Of a stretch of 64,000 bases of DNA, positions 59,801 to 64,000 are shown piece by piece. The notes under the pieces are model-generated. The model ran no database searches. It was not told where the DNA came from and saw nothing but the letters and a program-made list of their open reading frames with translations. This DNA is from a virus. Within the stretch, counting starts at the first letter, position 1. The number at the start of each line of letters is the position of its first letter. The translations under genes were made by a program, and so were the position numbers. The DNA lies in the IMG/VR virus record IMGVR_UViG_3300046694_000223, positions 62,001 to 126,000 of that record. The stretch is one strand, 5' to 3'.

Positions 59801-59895
59801 TTTGAACATGAATCATTCTGAATCATAAATTGAATTTTTTCGTTTATTTCTTTGCGCTTGTTTTGTGGAACTACTATATTTGAAATTTGATACAC
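56854..59895 (-). CDS. Methylase-helicase fusion (DarB-like)
   Basis: 1013 residues from a GTG at 59895 (SD GGAGG, spacing eight). N-terminal N6-adenine methylase: EFFTPHSL, motif I DLTAGSGNF, motif IV LGNPPFN. From about residue 500 a superfamily 2 helicase: Walker A WDCGGGKS, Walker B VLDESD, TTGTS, and C-terminal LHQFTARFIRF (motif VI). No nuclease motif. The fusion resembles phage P1 DarB and related polyvalent proteins that protect phage DNA from restriction. Encoded right after a polyvalent-type protein. Confidence 0.8.
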   Translation of the reverse strand: MYQISNIVVPQNKRKEINEKIQFMIQNDSCSKHGITKQNIYDMYSGSGGLHGLEFKDFDSFYSFTEAKKLREVGEFFTPHSLSKFLINCLKIDQFQLVADLTAGSGNFINWLPNHQNVYANELNINNYKVMKYLYPDIDATCGDVREYSPRTTFDYVLGNPPFNLKLYINRTEYLSQLYYCIKAYELLKPCGILALIVPVSFLSDDFSDGGMIKQMNDMYNFIHQAELPSDSFNSSGVDKFRTKIMFFSKKSEHVTNDNLYITRLSMLSEISDLNSESIYNTYIAPVIEQKEKIKHKLFFEQVQNNQKESKNNLEFQSKVKKYLFDIKRSKNINNKYAACMEQVNKYYDQEKPEGMKFEEWEKVRLTPNKVLSYLKRVLKNQHKNEQDCIKLIKTNSGLKLKGYSHKNKVYLSKFTGVKEISFIDMIIKGEYPFEDQTYRKLLNRKMKAYKQQSKPFKEMQQNGYISEWLNSYRLNDSLNDRVIELNRIQKEDIGKMLQKRYGLLQWDCGGGKSLAAIAYAQYHLQHSNVKNVFIIAPAIAITGTFESALDSYGIPFVKIDSLKSIARIKPSDIVLVTFNMLTKYQRHIKKFIRLNEHKIGLVLDESDSIATMTSKRTKATLNVFRNAKHKLLTTGTSVRNSIGEAFPQFQLLFNSSVNFINRCEEIYVQDKKTKELKTERNSHYLKPYPQYHKGQKLFQESHIPEKITVFGVSQSTQHIYNSDILKNIIDSTIITRTFEEITGRSIASRFQDTCTFNNHEYVLYKKIVDEFYEMARNVQRTGNSRKDRMLEIIQQLNMLIRSCSAAHLFNEYSGKGYSSKFKKVFAMIKEWNNEPVVIGCRFKKTVYSYARYIRELFPERKLFIVTGEDMSLKQRKEMILEMKKHTNPIMVCTQQSLSSSVSINYVNKIIVTELSWNGASLHQFTARFIRFDSEADNKEIHYVTYENSIESNLLKLILSKEKLNLFMKDDNIDDEELFERFGVDFDILNMLMTKEKDQDGYTRLNWGQQEIV

Positions 59896-59916
59896 TTGTT
59901 TATCCTCCATCAAAAG

Positions 59917-59945
59917 AGAATCAGCACTTTATATAACTGATTCCC
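59917..59945 (-). terminator. Weak hairpin between the two large genes
   Basis: GAATCAG/CTGATTC stem followed by TCTTTTG. May only reduce read-through. Confidence 0.55.
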
Positions 59946-59962
59946 CGTATATTATTTTATTC

Positions 59963-62302
59963 TTATGCGGTTTGTTGGTTGTGACCACAATATTCATTTG
60001 CAAACTTGGCTGCAATTGTATGAGAGATAAACTCAATTTCCACTTTACCGTTTTTCAATATTTTTATTGATTTAACTTTGGAGAAGTTCAATTCATGTAC
60101 TCCGAAAACTTCTTCATTTTTTCCATTCATGATCTTCCGTGACATAGTATCTAGTTCATTATTAAGTACCGTAAAGCCTGTTTCAAAGTGGTATATAGCG
60201 TTAAATATCATTTCAACTTTATTATTGCTATTATAGTGTATTTTCTCGGTTCCCCATTTGGACCACGATGTATCGATATATAGATAATCCTTTATCGAAA
60301 TTTTATTTCCTTTTGGAGTTATATCTTTGTGACTTACTGAATCGCGTAACTTTTGTTTAATTTCCGCTTCTGCTTTTTCAGTAAAATTGTACCCGTCTAA
60401 TTGAATCGTTATCTCATCTATAATATTATTATACGTTACATTTGAATCAAACTTCTTTTGAATTTTATCTTCGTTGATTGTAACATTATATTTATTTTTA
60501 AAATAATAACAAACAATTGAAATGAATCTATCTTTAATTTTGACAATGTTTTTTTCTAAGTCATATGAAGCAAATCCAGCGTCAAAACTTGTGCTTTTAG
60601 GGTATTTTGTTCCAAGCACTCCTACTTCTGAGTATTTAATTCCGTGTGCGGTGACTTGCGGTTTAATTGCCTGCAATTGTTCATTTAGATTGTTATAGGC
60701 CGCTATTGTCTGTTTGTAGATTGATTCTTGATCTTTGCAGAAATCCAAATCTTCACTGGAAACTTTTTGATCTGCTGTGATTTCAATATTGTCAAATTTA
60801 TTAAAGATATCATCAAAAGAGTCAAAAGAAATAGGTTCATCTGAGTTGTAATCTGTATTTTCATTAATATATGTATTATCCATTGTATCACCTTCCTGTT
60901 TCGTTTCTGCTGTTTCATTTTGGTTAAACTCATAATAGATTATGTTATCGTTATGACTGTCTGTAACTGTTTTAGAGGCCGTTTCTTGCGTGTTCTGTGT
61001 TTCTGTGTCGCTATCTCTGTTAACAGTGTTAGAGGGCATTACAAGAGCCTGAGCAAATTCCAAGCGCTCCGGTGTTTGTTTGGCGTACCACTTCCCGCCA
61101 CGCCGAGACCACTTAAAGCCGTTTGCGTACAAGGTGGATAATTCTTTTTCTGTTAGGGTTTTGGTGAACTTCAATTCAATACCGTTCAATTCTTCATTGA
61201 TTGTCATTGTAACGCTTTTAGAAGCCTCTACAATTTCGCCTTTTGCTGTTTCTTCATTAACTGTTACAACTTCTTCAGCATCAACAGTAACAGCCTCTTT
61301 ACTTGCTCTAGGGGCCTTGCCAACCTTAACCCATTTTTCAACTTCTGTTACTTCATCAAAAGTAGTCATTTGATGAACGATTGTTTTTCCTTCTTGAATA
61401 GATTTCATCATTCTTTCTTCCAGGTCGTAGTATCTAGTGCAGTTTTTCAATTGTTGATATCCTCTTTTTTCACTGCCCACATTTTCATAGGAAATACGAG
61501 TTTTGCCGTTCACTTCATAGATGTTTGTTACCAACCAGAATCCGCCACGATGAGCAAATTTGAAATAATCTCCAACTTCAATATTTTTCTTATCAAATGG
61601 TACAGGCCTAGTAACCTTTTTAGTTACCTGTTCAGTCACTAACTGCATTGTTTCAAAATCGGCAGATCCAACTTCTGAACCATCTGTAACAGTAATTGTA
61701 TTAACAATTTTTTCAATTCTGGAGATGAATTTATTAAAAGCGTTGATTGCTTTTTGTTTGTCTTCGTCTTCGTGATTTGTTGCGCCGTCCCAATTATATG
61801 GAAGATCGGAAAATTTACCGATACCTGTACCTTTATCAACTAAAACGCCATCTTTTTCAATGTGCCATTTTGAAGTGGAGGGATTAACATTTTTAAATTC
61901 TGGATAGATTGCAACAACCTCTTCAGTCCAGCCTTCGCTCTGTTTTTCAAGCAGTTTTTCGATTGCTGATTTTGCAGATTCCTCTTCTTGTTGGCTTGCA
62001 CCTTTTTCAGTAGTCATGTTTTGAAGTTTTGCAATTTTGTTTTGGATATCTTTAGTTGTACTATTGAATGATCTTTTTGTAACTGTGCGGCCACTATCAC
62101 TAAGAGAAGAAACATCAACCAGCAACACATAACCATTTTTAGAAGCAATACCACGACTCCAGGAAGCTGGGCAGTAATAATCTGTCATGCTGTCAGATTG
62201 ATCAGGAGAATAACCAAAAACTTCCCATCCTTTAGCCATAAGAGCATGAGCGATGTTTACCCTTGCTTCTCTGAAATCGTAATAGTTATATGTTCTAGCC
62301 AT
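59963..62302 (-). CDS. Polyvalent-type large protein
   Basis: 779 residues from the ATG at 62302 (SD GGAGG). N-terminal 60 residues are a compact alpha/beta domain; about 230-300 a small barrel; near 400 the LKFTKTLTEKELSTLYANGFKWSRRGGKWYA pattern found in large polyvalent proteins; then a low-complexity acidic linker and a 250-residue C-terminal domain. No catalytic motif found. Likely a partner of the methylase-helicase in protecting entering DNA; inference. Confidence 0.7.
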   Translation of the reverse strand: MARTYNYYDFREARVNIAHALMAKGWEVFGYSPDQSDSMTDYYCPASWSRGIASKNGYVLLVDVSSLSDSGRTVTKRSFNSTTKDIQNKIAKLQNMTTEKGASQQEEESAKSAIEKLLEKQSEGWTEEVVAIYPEFKNVNPSTSKWHIEKDGVLVDKGTGIGKFSDLPYNWDGATNHEDEDKQKAINAFNKFISRIEKIVNTITVTDGSEVGSADFETMQLVTEQVTKKVTRPVPFDKKNIEVGDYFKFAHRGGFWLVTNIYEVNGKTRISYENVGSEKRGYQQLKNCTRYYDLEERMMKSIQEGKTIVHQMTTFDEVTEVEKWVKVGKAPRASKEAVTVDAEEVVTVNEETAKGEIVEASKSVTMTINEELNGIELKFTKTLTEKELSTLYANGFKWSRRGGKWYAKQTPERLEFAQALVMPSNTVNRDSDTETQNTQETASKTVTDSHNDNIIYYEFNQNETAETKQEGDTMDNTYINENTDYNSDEPISFDSFDDIFNKFDNIEITADQKVSSEDLDFCKDQESIYKQTIAAYNNLNEQLQAIKPQVTAHGIKYSEVGVLGTKYPKSTSFDAGFASYDLEKNIVKIKDRFISIVCYYFKNKYNVTINEDKIQKKFDSNVTYNNIIDEITIQLDGYNFTEKAEAEIKQKLRDSVSHKDITPKGNKISIKDYLYIDTSWSKWGTEKIHYNSNNKVEMIFNAIYHFETGFTVLNNELDTMSRKIMNGKNEEVFGVHELNFSKVKSIKILKNGKVEIEFISHTIAAKFANEYCGHNQQTA

Positions 62303-62347
62303 TTGTAAAACCTCCATGTGAATAATATGTATTAACTTCTTATCTAT

Positions 62348-62376
62348 ATATTAAACCATTGTTAGCTTAAAGTCAA
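62348..62376 (-). promoter_or_regulatory. Promoter of the large-protein genes
   Basis: -35 TTGACT, 17 bp, -10 TAATAT; element at 62381-62395. Confidence 0.82.
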
Positions 62377-62395
62377 CATATATTTATTCTTTAAA

Positions 62396-62420
62396 CAAAA
62401 AAGAAGCCTTTTGGCCTCTT
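62396..62420 (-). terminator. Terminator after the 62.4 kb gene
   Basis: GAGGCC/GGCTTC stem, AAAA loop, TTTTTTG tail. Confidence 0.85.
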
Positions 62421-62712
62421 AGTTTTTCATCATCCAAGACAAGGCCTTAGATGGATATCCTTTTGTGAAAACAACTTTCCATTGTCCGTTATCTTCAAGT
62501 ACGCTCAATGTCCCTGCTCCATATTTACCCTGTTCTGATATACCATATTGAATACCTTCAAACATAACTTTTTTACCTGATTTAGCGTAACCCGTTTTTG
62601 TCATGTTTGATCCAGTAAGAGATACTTCTGTAAATTTGGCGCATTTTGCTTGCTCTTTGTGTTCTTGCATTGCCGCTTTGATTCGTGCCGCTCTATCATA
62701 GTCCCATTCCAT
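62419..62712 (-). CDS. Hypothetical basic protein, 97 aa
   Basis: SD GGAGGCGATTTCT. Helical start, beta-rich end. Single-gene unit with promoter and terminator. Function unknown. Confidence 0.75.
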   Translation of the reverse strand: MEWDYDRAARIKAAMQEHKEQAKCAKFTEVSLTGSNMTKTGYAKSGKKVMFEGIQYGISEQGKYGAGTLSVLEDNGQWKVVFTKGYPSKALSWMMKN

Positions 62713-62749
62713 AGAAATCGCCTCCGATATGTATTACTTCTTATCTATA

Positions 62750-62778
62750 ATAATAAACCATTCGTTTGTTGTTGTCAA
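62750..62778 (-). promoter_or_regulatory. Promoter with element, 62.7 kb
   Basis: -35 TTGACA, 17 bp, -10 TATTAT; element at 62784-62798. Confidence 0.82.
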
Positions 62779-62796
62779 TCATATATTTATTCATAA

Positions 62797-62823
62797 AATA
62801 AAAAGAGAGAATTCGCATTCTCC
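62797..62823 (-). terminator. Terminator before the 62.7 kb promoter
   Basis: GAGAAT-GCGA-ATTCTC stem followed by TCTTTTTATTTT. Ends the unit of the gene at 62944. Confidence 0.85.
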
Positions 62824-62943
62824 CCTTAATGAAATCAACTGTATTATATTTATACATTATTATGTATATTATTCATCAATTATACACCTTTATAGATCTT
62901 ATAATGAATACTTATGCATTAAAAACTTCATAAAACAAGTATT

Positions 62944-63189
62944 TCATGAGAAGTTGAGTAGGTTACAACACATCTGAGCATCTTTTTCATTTTTAAATGA
63001 AACATAGTCATTATCACCAATAAATCCACTACTTTCTGCATATCCACCACATTCTTTTACAATTTTGATTTGATTTTTGTTTAGTAGGCTAAATTTCAAT
63101 TCAAAATCAAAATCATTCTTATCATAAACGAAAAATGTATCTGTGTTATCAATAGTTTTATTGACATTCAATTCCCGAACTTTTTCCAT
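62944..63189 (-). CDS. Hypothetical protein, 81 aa
   Basis: SD AGGAGATGAATTCAT. Alpha/beta, ends in CCNLLNFS. Single-gene unit. Confidence 0.72.
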   Translation of the reverse strand: MEKVRELNVNKTIDNTDTFFVYDKNDFDFELKFSLLNKNQIKIVKECGGYAESSGFIGDNDYVSFKNEKDAQMCCNLLNFS

Positions 63190-63228
63190 ATGAATTCATC
63201 TCCTAATATATATCATTAACTTAAGTAC

Positions 63229-63257
63229 ATCTTATCACAATATTATGTAAATTGCAA
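63229..63257 (-). promoter_or_regulatory. Promoter with element, 63.2 kb
   Basis: -35 TTGCAA, 17 bp, -10 TAAGAT; element variant at 63260-63274. Confidence 0.75.
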
Positions 63258-63302
63258 TATTTTTATTCATTAAGTCCATTCAATTCATAAGCATTATGTA
63301 CC

Positions 63303-63542
63303 TTATTCCTCTTCTCCGCTCATCAACCCAATCAAATTAAAAGCATACTCATTCATAAACACTTTAACCTGTTCCCGCATTTCCTCTTCCGTCATTACTC
63401 CATGCTTATAAGCTTCAGCAACTCCGGTCAAATCTTCATGAGATAGATTATAGAAGTGTTTGAATTGATCCAGTCTATTATTGTTTTCAAATGTATTTAG
63501 AATCATATCGGTTATGTACTGGTTATTGGTCATTGTAGACAC
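63303..63542 (-). CDS. Hypothetical helical protein, 79 aa
   Basis: SD AGGAGTGTCTACA. All helical; the HEDLTGVAEAYKHGVMTEEE part is a common small-phage-protein motif of unknown role. Confidence 0.72.
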   Translation of the reverse strand: MSTMTNNQYITDMILNTFENNNRLDQFKHFYNLSHEDLTGVAEAYKHGVMTEEEMREQVKVFMNEYAFNLIGLMSGEEE

Positions 63543-63586
63543 TCCTATGTAAATTATATTGGTAACTATGTATTAGAATCAATTAT

Positions 63587-63620
63587 AACGCTCTGTGAGG
63601 CTCCAGGAAAGGCCAGAGCA
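63587..63620 (-). terminator. Terminator-like hairpin after the DUF4258 gene
   Basis: GCTCTG/CAGAGC stem with inner GC pairs; weak T run (GTTATAATTG). Confidence 0.6.
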
Positions 63621-63631
63621 TAGTAAGAGGA

Positions 63632-63955
63632 TTAATAGACGGTGATAATAACCATTGCTGTGTTAGCAGCGTTCAGAGTGACTACAACATGACGTTTATT
63701 GAAACCTTTCACACAATAACGATACTCATTATATTTACTATCATAGACAGGCTCAGAGACCGCTTTAGGAAACTTGAGTATAAATAGCATACGCTCCTCA
63801 GTAAAGCATCTGTTAGGCTGATTAAGGCGTTCTAGAGCGTGTGAGGAGTAAGTGAAGGCTGATTGTTTGGTGAGTGATGGAATGATAGATAGTGCTTCCT
63901 GCTGAGTTAATGGGATTGGTTGTGATTGGCTGTATACTGCTGCTAAGTTTGGCAA
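63632..63955 (-). CDS. DUF4258-like (RelE-fold) protein
   Basis: 107 residues from a TTG at 63955 (SD AGGAGGTGA, spacing five to six); the GTG at 63964 lies inside the SD. FTYSSHALERLNQPNRCFTEERMLFIL, then YRYCVKGFNKRHVVVTL and MVIITVY match DUF4258, related in fold to RelE-type toxins. No antitoxin in the window; the gene upstream lies outside. Confidence 0.68.
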   Translation of the reverse strand: MPNLAAVYSQSQPIPLTQQEALSIIPSLTKQSAFTYSSHALERLNQPNRCFTEERMLFILKFPKAVSEPVYDSKYNEYRYCVKGFNKRHVVVTLNAANTAMVIITVY

Positions 63956-64000
63956 TGGATTCACCTCCTATTGATAGTTATAATTTTATCATGGATTAAT

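Noticed and set aside
62825-62943. Small gene between the terminator and the 62.9 kb gene
   Set aside because: Only frames of about ten codons without SD.
2783-63274. CRISPR-like array from the repeated AT-rich element
   Set aside because: Copies are single, kilobases apart and tied to promoters; no regular spacers or cas genes.

Overview
This AT-rich 64 kb window looks like the early/replication and lysogeny-control part of a temperate phage or prophage of a spore-forming Bacillales host (Bacillus or Paenibacillus type), of the SPbeta kind. Reasons: about 140 short, tightly packed genes, nearly all on the minus strand; a replication cassette in SPbeta order; a tyrosine-recombinase-like protein lacking the catalytic arginines, as in the SPbeta master repressor MrpR/YopR, preceded by a DGQHR protein like YopQ; and homologues of the spore-former families YyaC and YhbH. 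No structural, packaging or lysis genes, tRNA, rRNA or CRISPR array were seen.

Layout, in the direction of transcription (high to low coordinates). 63.9-51 kb: small genes, many with their own sigma-A promoter, plus a large methylase-helicase fusion and a polyvalent-type partner (56.9-62.3 kb), probably an anti-restriction pair. 51-43 kb: small genes, an autoregulated HTH gene, two DUF262 proteins and a second LytTR-like protein. 43-40 kb: an XRE regulator divergent from a three-gene operon, and a PemK/MazF-like gene behind a LexA box. 40.7-37.2 kb: zinc-ribbon and repeat DNA-binding proteins, the DGQHR protein and the MrpR-like regulator. 37.1-35.3 kb: an agr-type peptide signalling operon (kinase-less AgrC-like sensor, AgrB, serine-type AgrD, LytTR regulator). 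35-34.5 kb: a LexA-box promoter and a 161-codon unknown gene. 34-31 kb: SSB-like protein, PD-(D/E)xK-like nuclease and Sak4-like ATPase. 31-8.3 kb: accessory genes (3D-domain protein, guanylate-kinase-like, Gp157, HNH nuclease, RHH regulator, DEDDh exonuclease, SpoT-like HD protein, lipoprotein, VWA protein). 8.3-4.3 kb: zinc-finger protein, DnaB-like helicase, TOPRIM primase. 4.3-0 kb: small genes and a YyaC-like protein.

Regulation. A conserved element, TTTAATAAATAAATATAT on the minus strand, lies just upstream of the -35 box of about fourteen promoters; at the agr operon it is inverted and downstream of the promoter. A second imperfect dyad, and a leader motif AATACATAT, recur before many ribosome-binding sites. 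Two LexA boxes point to SOS input. In SPbeta the arbitrium genes lie next to yopN-yopR; here an agr-like module lies beside the MrpR-like gene and no AimR-like gene is visible. The main inference is therefore that this phage uses an agr-type cyclic peptide, read without a histidine kinase, for its lysis-lysogeny decision.

Start codons were chosen by Shine-Dalgarno (SD) spacing; TTG and GTG starts are common, and three replication-related genes seem to use ATT, ATC or ATA. All family names come from reading motifs, without a database search.
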